Assembly (NCBI GenBank): GCA_963931635.1
Contig: OZ007034.1
Span: forward strand, 744,001-808,000
DNA from: Caccoplasma sp905210875
Lineage (GTDB): Bacteria > Bacteroidota > Bacteroidia > Bacteroidales > UBA11471
DNA length: 64,000 nucleotides
Direction: 5' to 3'
A program made the translations under genes and the position numbers. This document shows, one piece after another, positions 8,030 to 16,565 of the stretch; the stretch's first letter is position 1; each line of letters starts with the position of its first letter. The notes beneath the pieces were generated by a model. It saw only the letters and a program-made list of their open reading frames with translations. It did not search any database and was not told where the DNA came from.

Positions 8030-9163
8030 TTACACGTTAGAGGGTAAAACTTTCTTGAAACGTTCGATAAAATCGGCAGCCTCCTCCATCGACAGGCAGA
8101 GCGGCGGCAGCAGTCTTATCACATGTGCGCCGGCCACACCCGTGAAGACTTTTTGGTCAAACAGCAGCGATGTGCGCAACTCCTTGATGGGAGGCTCAAA
8201 CTCGATACCTATCATAAGACCGCGACCACGCACCTCCTTGATGCCGGGCAGCTGTTTGAGCTGCTCCATGAGCCAGGCACCCACACGGGCGGCATTATCG
8301 ATAAGTTTCTCACTCTCCATGATGTCGAGTACGGCGATGGCAGCCGTGCAGGCGAGATGGTTACCGCCGAAAGTGGTTCCCAACATACCGTAAGAGGGGG
8401 TGAACATGGGGCTGATGAGCAGTCCGCCGATGGGGAATCCGTTGCCCATGCCCTTGGCCATGGTGATGATGTCGGGGCGAATACCGGCGTACTGATGGGC
8501 AAAGAACTTGCCGCTGCGGCCGTAACCCGACTGAACCTCATCGATGATGAGTACGGTGGCAGTGTCGGTACAAGCCTGGCGCAACTGACGCAGGAATTCG
8601 TCGGAGGGCAGTTGTATGCCACCCACTCCTTGAATGCCTTCAATGACGACAGCACATACATCACCGCCGGCCAGCTCACGCCGCACGGCCTCGATGTCGT
8701 TGAGCGGGAGAAAGACCACCTCGAAGGTGTGGTTGATGGGAGCGATAATCTTGGGATTGTCGGTTACGTTTACCGCGGCCGAAGTGCGACCGTGAAAAGA
8801 GTGGGCAAACGAAACAACCTTTTTCTTCCCGGTGTGGAACGAAGCCAGTTTGAGGGCATTTTCGTTGGCTTCGGCCCCCGAGTTTATAAGAAAAAGGCTG
8901 TAATCGTCGTAGCCCGATGCGCGACCCAGCTTCTCGGACAGCTCCACCTGCAACTTGTTGATGACGGAGTTGGAGTAGAAGGCGAGGCGGTGAAGTTGGG
9001 CGGTGAGCTTCTCCACATAATAGGGGTGGGTGTGGCCTACCGAAATCACGGCGTGGCCGCCATAGAGGTCGAGATACTCGTTACCCTTGTCGTCGTAGAC
9101 ATGGCACCCTTTTCCTTGCACGACATTGATGTCGAAGAGGGGATATACATCGAATAGTTTCAT
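8030..9163 (-). CDS. argD: Acetylornithine/succinylornithine aminotransferase
   Basis: Class III PLP aminotransferase that makes N-acylornithine from N-acylglutamate semialdehyde. The 377-residue sequence has the phosphate-binding FLINSGAEANENALKLA, the Asp that holds the PLP ring in LIIDEVQSGYGRSGK, and the Schiff-base lysine in ITMAKGMGNGFPIGG. In Bacteroides the arginine pathway is known to use succinylated intermediates, so the substrate here may be the N-succinyl form. It lies 22 bp downstream of argC. Confidence 0.94.
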   Translation of the reverse strand: MKLFDVYPLFDINVVQGKGCHVYDDKGNEYLDLYGGHAVISVGHTHPYYVEKLTAQLHRLAFYSNSVINKLQVELSEKLGRASGYDDYSLFLINSGAEANENALKLASFHTGKKKVVSFAHSFHGRTSAAVNVTDNPKIIAPINHTFEVVFLPLNDIEAVRRELAGGDVCAVVIEGIQGVGGIQLPSDEFLRQLRQACTDTATVLIIDEVQSGYGRSGKFFAHQYAGIRPDIITMAKGMGNGFPIGGLLISPMFTPSYGMLGTTFGGNHLACTAAIAVLDIMESEKLIDNAARVGAWLMEQLKQLPGIKEVRGRGLMIGIEFEPPIKELRTSLLFDQKVFTGVAGAHVIRLLPPLCLSMEEAADFIERFKKVLPSNV

Positions 9164-9185
9164 AATCGTAAGTTTTAAAATTCGG

Positions 9186-10154
9186 TCAGAAGGCCGACGG
9201 TTTGAGTTTGAGACCGGCCACCTCGGTGAGCCCGAAGAGCAAGTTCATGTTGTGAACAGCCTGGCCCGACGCTCCTTTGAGCAGGTTGTCGATGGCCGTG
9301 AGGATAAGCAGTTTGTCTCCGTGTTTTTCGAGATGAATCAGGCACTTGTTGGTATTGACCACCTGTTTGAGGTCGAGGTTGGCATCGGTCACAAACGTGA
9401 AGGAGTGGTCGTCGTAATACTCGTCGTAAAGCCGCCGTATCTCGTCGAGAGCCACGGGACAGTCGGTGTACATGGAGACAAAGATGCCCCGGGCAAAGTC
9501 GCCACGCACGGGAATGAAGTTGAGGTCGGTCGAGAAACTGTGCTGCAACTGACTGAGGCTCTGTCGTATCTCGGGCAGGTGCTGGTGGGTAAAGGGTTTG
9601 TAGACCGACATGTTGTTGTTGCGCCAGCTGAAATGCGACGTGGCCGAGGGTTTCTGTCCGGCACCGGTACTACCGGTAATGGCCGTGATGTGCACGGGAT
9701 TGTTGAGCAGGAGATTCTTGGCTAGGGGCAGAAGGCCCAGCTGTATGGCCGTGGCAAAGCAGCCGGGATTGGCGATGTGCCGGGCGCGAATGATGCGCTT
9801 GCGGTTGAGCTCGGGGAGCCCGTAGACAAAGTCATGCTCTTCGCTCTCGATGCGATAGTCCATCGAGAGATCGACGACGCGCAGCGTCTCGGGCAGGGTG
9901 TGCGACTCCATGAACTTGCGGGTGTCGCCGTGAGCCGTGCAGAAGAAGAGACAGTCAATCTCGTCCAGCGGAAGCTGGTCGGTAAACATGAGGTCGGTCT
10001 CGCCGAAGAGCCCGCTGTGGACATCGGTTATGCGGTTGCCCGCGTTGCTGGCGCTGTTTACAAAAACAATCTCTACATCGGGGTGATTGATGAGCAGCCG
10101 CAGCAACTCACCTGCGGTGTATCCCGCCCCGCCTATGATTCCTACTTTTATCAT
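9186..10154 (-). CDS. argC: N-acetyl-gamma-glutamyl-phosphate reductase (possibly succinyl form)
   Basis: Reduces N-acyl-glutamyl phosphate to the semialdehyde. The 322-residue protein begins with the NADP-binding VGIIGGAGYTAGELLRLL, carries the catalytic cysteine in HIANPGCFATAIQLG near residue 130, and has the C-terminal catalytic histidine region FTHQHLPEI. Start ATG at 10154 gives the expected N-terminus directly. argD follows; a small PspC gene lies 30 bp upstream. Confidence 0.94.
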   Translation of the reverse strand: MIKVGIIGGAGYTAGELLRLLINHPDVEIVFVNSASNAGNRITDVHSGLFGETDLMFTDQLPLDEIDCLFFCTAHGDTRKFMESHTLPETLRVVDLSMDYRIESEEHDFVYGLPELNRKRIIRARHIANPGCFATAIQLGLLPLAKNLLLNNPVHITAITGSTGAGQKPSATSHFSWRNNNMSVYKPFTHQHLPEIRQSLSQLQHSFSTDLNFIPVRGDFARGIFVSMYTDCPVALDEIRRLYDEYYDDHSFTFVTDANLDLKQVVNTNKCLIHLEKHGDKLLILTAIDNLLKGASGQAVHNMNLLFGLTEVAGLKLKPSAF

Positions 10155-10184
10155 GTGCTATTTTTTTGTTCCCGACGCACCGCG

Positions 10185-10382
10185 CTATACGGGACGTGCG
10201 GGAATTATCAACCATAAAACTATATAGGCCAAAAGGCCTGCAAAGGCCGTGAGCAGCGAAAGCAACACATACACGACACGCACCACCGTGGGGTCGATGT
10301 CGAGGTATTCGCCTACGCCGCCGCAAACACCGGCGAAAATCCGGTTGTTGGCCGAGCGGAAAAGTTTTTTTGCCGGAGCCAT
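10185..10382 (-). CDS. PspC-domain small membrane protein
   Basis: 65-residue protein starting at ATG 10382, 1 bp after the argG stop; a longer frame reaching 10502 would lie inside argG. It consists of one PspC domain: KKLFRSANNRIFAGVCGGVGEYL, interrupted here only for description, then a hydrophobic segment VVRVVYVLLSLLTAFAGLLA and a short IVLWLIIP end. PspC domains belong to envelope-stress proteins. Its place between argG and argC looks like a passenger in the operon; no link to arginine is evident. Confidence 0.85.
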   Translation of the reverse strand: MAPAKKLFRSANNRIFAGVCGGVGEYLDIDPTVVRVVYVLLSLLTAFAGLLAYIVLWLIIPARPV

Positions 10383-10383
10383 G

Positions 10384-11588
10384 TTACAACGTTTCGTCGG
10401 GGTGATTGGTATAGTACACGCGCAACGGTGTAGAGAGAACCTTGATGAATCCCTTGGCGTCTTCGGCCGTCCAGCCTTTCTGCATCTCGCCGTACTCGCC
10501 AAACTTGGTCTTCACCAGATCGTCCTTGGAATCGACACCCACGGTCGAGAACGAGAGCGGACGCAGTTCGAGAATGACTGTACCGTTGACATTGCGCTGC
10601 GAGCTTTGCAGCATGGCTTCGATGTCGCGCATCACCGGTTCGAGATACTGGCTCTCGTGGAGGAACATGCCGTACCAGTTGGCCACCTGGTCTTTCCAAT
10701 ATTGCTGCCACTTGCTCAGGGTGTATTTTTCGAGGAAGCGGTGTGCTCCGATGATGAGCATGGGGGCTGCGGCCTCGAAGCCTACACGGCCCTTGATACC
10801 GATAATGGTGTCGCCCACGTGCATGTCGCGACCGATACCGTAGGCTGCACCTATTTCCTCTACTTTGAGTATGGCTTTTATGGGGTCGTCGTAGGTTACG
10901 CCGTTGACACCGCAGAGCTCACCCTCCTTGAATTCGAGGCGCAACTCCTCGCTGCCGGTCTTGGTAACCTGTTTGAGGTAAGCACTCTCGGGCAGTCCCT
11001 GCTTGGAGTCGAGTATCTCTCCGCCGCAAATCGAGGTGCCCCACAAGCCCACGTTATAGGAATATTTGAGTTTGGTCCAGTCGGCAGCAAAACCGTGCTG
11101 GTTGAGGTAGTCGATTTCGTACTGACGGGTGAGTGCCATGTCACGCGTAAGGGTGATGATTTCGACTCCGGGCGTGAGCACGAGGAAGGTCATGTCGAAA
11201 CGTATCTGGTCGTTACCGGCTCCCGTCGAACCGTGTGCGATGGCATCGGCGCCAATCTCCTTGGCATAACGGGCAATGGCCAACGCCTGGAAGATGCGCT
11301 CAGAGCTGACCGATATGGGATAGGTGCCGTTGCGCAGCACATTACCGAAGACCATGTATTGAGGCTCTTCTCGTAATACTCCTGCGTAACGTCAAGGGTT
11401 ACATATTTGACGGCGCCCAGTTTATAGGCATTCTCTTCGTTCTGTTTCAGCTGTTCGGCGCTGAAACCTCCGGTATTGGCACAGGCGGCATATACTTCAT
11501 AGCCCTTCTCCTTGGCCAGATACATAACGGTAAACGATGTATCCAATCCGCCGCTGAAAGCAACGACAACTTTCTTTTTCTTTTCCAT
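10384..11588 (-). pseudogene. argG: Argininosuccinate synthase with a single-base frameshift
   Basis: ATP-dependent ligation of citrulline and aspartate. The start is at ATG 11588 (MEKKKKVVVAFSGGLDTSF), with the ATP-binding SGGLDT motif. The first frame stays coding through YYEKSL near 11362, then turns to nonsense. Coding resumes in another frame at YMVFGNVLRNGTYPI and continues to the stop at 10384. The span is 1205 nt; one extra base near 11359-11361 (an AA that would read AAA) gives exactly 401 codons plus stop, the normal length. Every other block is intact, including GSTGAGNDQIRFD. It lies 10 bp after the GNAT gene. A sequencing error and a real recent mutation are both possible. Confidence 0.9.
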
Positions 11589-11598
11589 ATCTCGATGT

Positions 11599-12177
11599 TT
11601 ATTTGTTTTCGTCGTGGTGATGATGTTCTTTCTCTTCATGGGCCTTGGGGTCGTAGAGCATGGCGGTGCAGATGCAGAACTTGCGCTTCTTGGCCACCAG
11701 TATGTCGTGGTTGATACACCCCTCGCAACCGCGCCAGAAGGCGTCGTCGTCGGTAAGCTCGTTAAAGGTTACCGGCACATAACCCAGCTCGGTGTTCATC
11801 TTCATGACCGCCGCACCACTGGTGAGCGAGAAGATTTTTGCCCAGGGCCAGCGCAGACGGGCCAACTGGAACGAAGCCTGTTTGATGCGCTTGGCCAGAC
11901 CTATACCCCGATATTTGGGGTGTACGATAAGTCCCGACGTGGCCACATACTGCTTGTTGCCCCACGACTCTATATAGGTAAATCCCGCAAATTCATCGCC
12001 GCACAGGGCAATAATGGCTTTACCCTCTTTCATCTTCTGAGCGACATACTCATGTGTGCGCTCGGCAATGCCGGTGCCGCGCACCTTGGCTGCCTCTCTG
12101 ATGGTATCGAGTATCATATCGACATATTTTTCGTGCGAGGCATCAGCCACCATCACTTCAATATTCTGAGATTCCAT
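11599..12177 (-). CDS. GNAT acyltransferase of the arginine operon, probable N-acylglutamate synthase
   Basis: 192-residue GNAT-fold protein. The acyl-CoA binding motif A is GLIVHPKYRGIGLAKRI (about residues 82-98). Unlike a plain GNAT enzyme it has four cysteines near the C-terminus, CEGC (151, 154) and CIC (168, 170), spaced like a metal site, and ends in a histidine run EEKEHHHHDENK. It sits between argR and argG, and no classical argA or argJ is present in the window. From memory, the orthologous position in Bacteroides thetaiotaomicron has been linked by mutant phenotypes to glutamate N-acylation (succinyl), the first step of arginine synthesis; I treat that as likely but unverified here. 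Confidence 0.8.
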   Translation of the reverse strand: MESQNIEVMVADASHEKYVDMILDTIREAAKVRGTGIAERTHEYVAQKMKEGKAIIALCGDEFAGFTYIESWGNKQYVATSGLIVHPKYRGIGLAKRIKQASFQLARLRWPWAKIFSLTSGAAVMKMNTELGYVPVTFNELTDDDAFWRGCEGCINHDILVAKKRKFCICTAMLYDPKAHEEKEHHHHDENK

Positions 12178-12209
12178 TTTTCAAATTGAATAAGTCGAAT
12201 GTATTTTTA

Positions 12210-12686
12210 TTATTGAATATTCGGTATAATTATGCGTAAAGCCTCTATGGCCTGTTCGCGGCTCACTCCCTCTCGCAGAATAAGGAGTACGGTATCATCG
12301 CCAGCCAACGTTCCCAACAACTCGGGCAAGGTATGGGCATCGATATCGCTCGCCGTGCTGCCGGCATAGCCGGGCCGGGTCTTGATTACCGCCATATTGC
12401 CCGAAAAGGCAATGGAGAGAAATCCGTTTGAAGCGGCAAATGCGCCTCCTCTCGATATTTTGGGGCGGCGCGCCAGGCCGGCCAGTTCGGGCAAAATATA
12501 TTGATACCCCCCAGCCGGCAACGAAACTTTCACGATTTGGAGTTGCTTCAAGTCGCGCGACAGTGTGGCTTGCGTCAAGTCGAACCCCTGCTCATGCAAT
12601 CGCTGCAACAGTTCTTCCTGACCGCCTACACGATTGGCGCTCACTATCGACTTTATAGCCTCCAACCTATTGACTTTATCTTTCAT
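12210..12686 (-). CDS. argR: Arginine repressor ArgR
   Basis: Arginine-dependent transcription regulator. The N-terminal winged helix covers residues 1-70 (ANRVGGQEELLQRLHEQGFD, then ATLSRDLKQLQI as recognition region). The C-terminal oligomerisation and arginine-binding domain includes LPELLGTLAGDDTVLLILR. 158 residues is normal. It is first in the arginine operon and so probably regulates itself. A TAnnTTTG promoter element lies 29 bp upstream, and a near-consensus ARG box lies further up. Confidence 0.95.
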   Translation of the reverse strand: MKDKVNRLEAIKSIVSANRVGGQEELLQRLHEQGFDLTQATLSRDLKQLQIVKVSLPAGGYQYILPELAGLARRPKISRGGAFAASNGFLSIAFSGNMAVIKTRPGYAGSTASDIDAHTLPELLGTLAGDDTVLLILREGVSREQAIEALRIIIPNIQ

Positions 12687-12714
12687 TATCGTGCATATTT
12701 ATTCTTAGAGGCTG

Positions 12715-12722
12715 CAAATATA
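12715..12722 (-). promoter_or_regulatory. Promoter -7 element of argR operon
   Basis: TATATTTG on the minus strand, matching the Bacteroidota element TAnnTTTG, 29 bp before the argR ATG. No clear -33 TTTG is seen. Confidence 0.6.
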
Positions 12723-12833
12723 CGCATAAAAATTTATCCTCATACACTTTCTTTCATTTTTTTGATAAAATATTTACCACAAGAGCAACAAAAACACCCA
12801 ATCACCTGTTATTCAGGAATCGATTAATATACG

Positions 12834-12851
12834 AGTGAATTTTTATTCTAA
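12834..12851. promoter_or_regulatory. Candidate ArgR operator (ARG box)
   Basis: TGAATTTTTATTCT at 12836-12849 matches the general ARG-box consensus TGAATWWWWATTCA at 13 of 14 positions. A second palindrome, ATTCAGGAAT, lies at 12811-12820. The site is about 115 bp upstream of the argR -7 element, so it may act at a distance or serve a second promoter. Confidence 0.45.
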
Positions 12852-12926
12852 AATAAACAGATATTCATACATAATAAAAATACGACCATTCGGTCATCTT
12901 AGGAGAGGTACGGGCGAGACGGTCTC

Positions 12927-13709
12927 TTATTTGCAAAGATCCTTGACAAAAGGCATGGCCCCACAGGCCGTCTGATCGCACGTGCAAGGCACAACCGACG
13001 CATATCCTTGCGCCAGACAGTACTCGTCGGTATCAACGGCATCGGGCTCTACATTGACAAAATGGCCGGTTAGAAAATAACCTTCTCGTCCATCGCTGCC
13101 GGTACGCCACTCATATTCCTCGGTCCAATAACCGCGAGCTTGCCGACACACCCGTATGCCACGAGCGGGAAGCACGGGGAAATTCACATTCAGACACACC
13201 CCATCGGGCAACCCGCGCCGCAGCACCTGTGTCACCAACCGCCGCACCTCATCGCGGCAGACCGAGAAATCGGCATCGGCATCGTGCGACAAGAGCGAGA
13301 AGCCCACCGCGGGAATACCCACCACACAGCCTTCGAGTACCGCTCCCATTGTTCCTGAATAGAAGATGCTTATACCCGAATTGGAACCATGGTTGATGCC
13401 CGAGAGAATAAGGTTGGGGCGACTGTCGGGAAAAACGTGCAACGCCAGTTTCACACAATCGACCGGCGTCCCGTTGCAGGTATAACATTCGGCCCCCGAA
13501 AATGCAGCCACGCGGCTCACCCCAAGTGCCACACCCGGGGTAATCGCTCCCGACTGTCCCGAGCGAGGCCGGTCGGGGGCTACAACACGCACATCGCCCA
13601 AGTCGGAAACACAATCGGCCAGAAAATGCAGACCTTTGGCCCCGATGCCGTCGTCGTTGGTAAGAAGAATGCGCGGGCGGAGGAGAGAATCTGAATCGGA
13701 AGAAAACAT
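12927..13709 (-). CDS. surE: 5'/3'-nucleotidase SurE
   Basis: Metal-dependent nucleoside monophosphate phosphatase. The metal-binding aspartates are in ILLTNDDGIGAKGL (residues 14-27), followed by the family motif PDRPRSGQSGA and the asparagine in ILSGINHGSNSG. 260 residues is the usual length. It has its own promoter, with TATCTTTG (CAAAGATA on the plus strand, 13735-13742) 26 bp upstream. It is divergent from parA. Confidence 0.95.
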   Translation of the reverse strand: MFSSDSDSLLRPRILLTNDDGIGAKGLHFLADCVSDLGDVRVVAPDRPRSGQSGAITPGVALGVSRVAAFSGAECYTCNGTPVDCVKLALHVFPDSRPNLILSGINHGSNSGISIFYSGTMGAVLEGCVVGIPAVGFSLLSHDADADFSVCRDEVRRLVTQVLRRGLPDGVCLNVNFPVLPARGIRVCRQARGYWTEEYEWRTGSDGREGYFLTGHFVNVEPDAVDTDEYCLAQGYASVVPCTCDQTACGAMPFVKDLCK

Positions 13710-13734
13710 ATATTATCACAATTTTACTGTCCGA

Positions 13735-13742
13735 CAAAGATA
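13735..13742 (-). promoter_or_regulatory. Promoter -7 element of surE
   Basis: CAAAGATA on the plus strand, i.e. TATCTTTG reading toward surE (TAnnTTTG). Confidence 0.6.
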
Positions 13743-13837
13743 CAAAAAACCGTCGTTGACAGAAAACCTCTTTTAAACCATTCTCGGGACGTTTGCTAAA
13801 ATAGATAAAAGCCTATTTATCTTTTAAGTAAATTCCG

Positions 13838-13845
13838 TATCTTTG
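13838..13845 (+). promoter_or_regulatory. Promoter -7 element of parAB
   Basis: TATCTTTG matches TAnnTTTG, 221 bp before the parA start, implying a long leader. Confidence 0.5.
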
Positions 13846-14066
13846 CCCGTGAGCCTGATGTGCATACCACCCGACAGGTATAAAAGCCCCCGGAATCGAT
13901 TCTTGAGAAACGACGGAACAACAGAGGTCATACTCGTCAGCCACAGCACAAGAGAATCGCTCTTTTCAACAAGAGGAACGACTTATCAACATTATAAACG
14001 ATAATCGGCTTCCAGGCAACAGAAATACAAAGAAACTTTTTTCTTTGCGTTGTAAAAAAGACGAAT

Positions 14067-14840
14067 ATGGGTAAAATCATCGCAATAGCCAACCAAAAGG
14101 GCGGCGTAGGAAAAACCACGACAACCATCAATCTGGCCGCATCGCTGGCAGCCCTGGACCGCAAAGTGCTGCTCATCGATGCCGACCCGCAGGCCAACGC
14201 CTCATCGGGTGTGGGAGTCGATATCACTCAGAAAAACATCTCCATCTACGAGTGCCTCATCGGCGAGGCCTCCCTGCGCGAAGCCATCGGGTCGACCTGC
14301 GTAGCGGGTCTCGATATCGTATGTTCCCACATCGACCTCGTAGGTGCCGAACTCGAACTGCTCAATGCGCCCAACCGCGAACGCATCTTGCTGCATCTCA
14401 TTGAAGAGATAAAAGCCGAATACGACTACATACTCATCGACTGCTCGCCTTCATTGGGTCTCATCACAGTCAACTCGCTCACGGCAGCCGACTCGGTCAT
14501 CATACCCGTACAGGCCGAATATTTCGCCCTCGAAGGCATCAGTAAACTGCTCAACACCATCAAGCTCATCAAGTCGCGACTTAATCCCGACCTCGAAATC
14601 GAAGGATTTCTCCTCACCATGTACGACTCCCGCCTGCGACTGGGCAACCAGATTTATGAAGAACTGAAAAAGCACTTCCGCGAACTGGTCTTCGACACCG
14701 TGATACAACGCAACATAAAACTCAGCGAAGCGCCCAGCCACGGCATACCGGTACTCATGTACGACCCCAACTCCAAAGGAGCCCTCAACCACCTGCAACT
14801 GGCCAAGGAACTCATCAAACGCGAAAAGAAATCGAAATAA
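14067..14840 (+). CDS. parA: Chromosome-partitioning ATPase ParA (Soj)
   Basis: Walker-type ATPase that moves ParB-parS complexes along the nucleoid. The deviant Walker A box KGGVGKTTTTINLAASLA lies at residues 10-27, with both conserved lysines. LLIDADPQANASSG follows, and the Walker B region is YILIDCSPSLG near residue 125. 257 residues is typical for chromosomal Soj. parB follows 41 bp downstream. The order parA, parB, DUF5683, lytic transglycosylase is a familiar Bacteroidales arrangement. Confidence 0.95.
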   Translation: MGKIIAIANQKGGVGKTTTTINLAASLAALDRKVLLIDADPQANASSGVGVDITQKNISIYECLIGEASLREAIGSTCVAGLDIVCSHIDLVGAELELLNAPNRERILLHLIEEIKAEYDYILIDCSPSLGLITVNSLTAADSVIIPVQAEYFALEGISKLLNTIKLIKSRLNPDLEIEGFLLTMYDSRLRLGNQIYEELKKHFRELVFDTVIQRNIKLSEAPSHGIPVLMYDPNSKGALNHLQLAKELIKREKKSK

Positions 14841-14881
14841 AATTCCTCCCGGCACTGCCGGAGAGAATACCCGCCAAGAAC

Positions 14882-15763
14882 ATGACCATCAATAAACGCA
14901 ACGCACTCGGCCGCGGCCTCGACGCCCTCATCACCATAGACGACATAAAGACAGGAGGCTCGTCGTCGATAAACGAAATAAAACTCTCCCTCATCAAGCC
15001 CAACCCGGGACAACCCCGGCAAGACTTCGATGAAGAATCGCTCAACGAACTGGCCGCCTCGATACGCGAGCTGGGCATCATACAACCCATCACCCTGCGT
15101 CAGATGCCCGACGAGAGCTACCAGATTATCTCAGGCGAACGCCGGTACAGAGCCTCACTGCTGGCCGGGCTCGAAACCATTCCCGCCTATGTGCGCACCG
15201 TCGAAGATGAAACCGTCATGGAGATGGCGCTCATAGAGAACATTCAACGCGAAGACCTCAACCCCGTGGAAATCGCCCTGACCTTCCAAAAACTCATCGA
15301 GCAATACCACCTCACCCAAGACCGGCTGAGCGAACGCGTAGGCAAGAAACGCGCCACCATCGCCAACTACCTGAGACTGCTGAAACTCCCTGCCGAAATA
15401 CAAATAGGATTGAAAAACAAACTCATCGACATGGGCCATGCCCGCGCCCTCCTTTCGGTCGACAATCCCGCCCGCCAACTGCAACTCTACGAGCAGATAC
15501 AGGAACACGGCTACTCGGTGCGGAAAGTCGAGGAGTTGGCCAAAGAGATAACCGACCCACAACCGGCATCCACCCCCAAAGAGAAAAAAGAGAACCCCCA
15601 AGCCGCCGAAGGCTACGACATACTGCGCCGGCACCTCTCCGACTTCTTCAAGACTCCGGTACAATTCACCTGTAACGCCAAAGGAAAAGGGAAAATATCC
15701 ATACCCTTCAAAAACGAAGAAGAGCTGGAACGGCTCATCGCCCTCTTTGATCAACTGAAATAA
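14882..15763 (+). CDS. parB: Chromosome-partitioning protein ParB
   Basis: CTP-dependent DNA clamp that binds parS. It opens with the ParA-interacting segment RNALGRGLDALI. The CTP-binding box is GERRYRAS (near residue 85) and the second box ENIQREDLNPVE (near 118). A KorB-type helix-turn-helix follows (LSERVGKKRATIANYLRLL) and the C-terminal dimerisation domain ends the 293-residue protein. It is co-directional with parA. Confidence 0.95.
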   Translation: MTINKRNALGRGLDALITIDDIKTGGSSSINEIKLSLIKPNPGQPRQDFDEESLNELAASIRELGIIQPITLRQMPDESYQIISGERRYRASLLAGLETIPAYVRTVEDETVMEMALIENIQREDLNPVEIALTFQKLIEQYHLTQDRLSERVGKKRATIANYLRLLKLPAEIQIGLKNKLIDMGHARALLSVDNPARQLQLYEQIQEHGYSVRKVEELAKEITDPQPASTPKEKKENPQAAEGYDILRRHLSDFFKTPVQFTCNAKGKGKISIPFKNEEELERLIALFDQLK

Positions 15764-15771
15764 AACACATT

Positions 15772-16551
15772 TTGAACCGGACATCTCTTTTTCAGCACAG
15801 ACCGAGACTGATCCTTCTTCTGTGGATAAGTCTGCTCTCCCTACCGTTAACGGCACAGGAAGAGAACCACCACACCCCTATCGCAGAGCGCGACAGCCTC
15901 CCAACGCACGTCACCGTCCTTCCCGACAGCCTCGAAGAAAGAGCCGCAGCCAATGGTCGGGAAGAGACCTCTACCGTAGACCTGCCCTATTATCGGGTCG
16001 AAGACGCTTCCACCCAGGAATCGGCCCCTGCACTCGATACCACGGCTTTCAGCCCCGACCCGGTAAAAGCCGTCTGGTACTCGGCCCTCTGCCCCGGCCT
16101 GGGACAAATCTACAACCGAAGCTACTGGAAACTACCCATCCTCGTGGGCGGATACCTTGGCCTCATCTACGCGACCAACTGGAATGCCCGCTACTTCAAC
16201 GACTACTCCACGGCCTACCGCGACGCCATGGATAATGACCCCAACACCAACAGCTTCATCAACTTCCTTGCCTACAACCGTCGCAACGACCCCGAATGGA
16301 TTGCCGCCAACATGGCTTGGCTGCAAAGCGCCATGAAGCGCAAAAAAGACTATTACCGGAAATACCGCGACCTCTGTATCATTTCGATGATAGGCGTCTA
16401 CTTCGTAGCCATGATCGAAGCCTACGTCGATGCTCACCTCTACAACTTTGACATATCCGACAACCTCTCCATGAAAGTCGCGCCCACGGTCATAGAGCCT
16501 GTCCGATACTCGACAGCCTCCATCGGATTCCAGTGCGCCATAACATTCTAA
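15772..16551 (+). CDS. DUF5683 membrane protein
   Basis: 259-residue protein of unknown function. It starts at a TTG codon 8 bp after the parB stop; no ATG precedes the signal peptide (LILLLWISLLSLPLTAQ). A low-complexity acidic segment runs to about residue 95, then comes the DUF5683 core: AVWYSALCPGLGQIYNRSYW, a hydrophobic segment ILVGGYLGLIYATNW, and a second one near residue 205 (IISMIGVYFVAMIEAYVDAH). This family regularly sits between parB and a lytic transglycosylase in Bacteroidales, which hints at an envelope role linked to division; nothing firmer can be said. Confidence 0.85.
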   Translation: MNRTSLFQHRPRLILLLWISLLSLPLTAQEENHHTPIAERDSLPTHVTVLPDSLEERAAANGREETSTVDLPYYRVEDASTQESAPALDTTAFSPDPVKAVWYSALCPGLGQIYNRSYWKLPILVGGYLGLIYATNWNARYFNDYSTAYRDAMDNDPNTNSFINFLAYNRRNDPEWIAANMAWLQSAMKRKKDYYRKYRDLCIISMIGVYFVAMIEAYVDAHLYNFDISDNLSMKVAPTVIEPVRYSTASIGFQCAITF

Positions 16552-16565
16552 AAAGACCCCCGCTC

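Larger units (their letters stand above)
13710..14066. other. Divergent intergenic region surE / parA
   Basis: 357 bp with a promoter element on each strand: 13735-13742 (-) for surE and 13838-13845 (+) for parA. The parA transcript would have a leader of about 215 nt. It contains a 48-codon frame (ATG 13858 to stop 14004) with unremarkable composition, and an 8-bp hairpin CAAAGAAA / TTTCTTTG about 20 bp before parA. I see no parS-like site of the Firmicutes/Proteobacteria consensus. Confidence 0.6.

Noticed and set aside
13858..14004. 48-codon frame in the parA leader
   Set aside because: Located right after a promoter element, but composition and sequence show no sign of coding and no stop-loop attenuator is seen.
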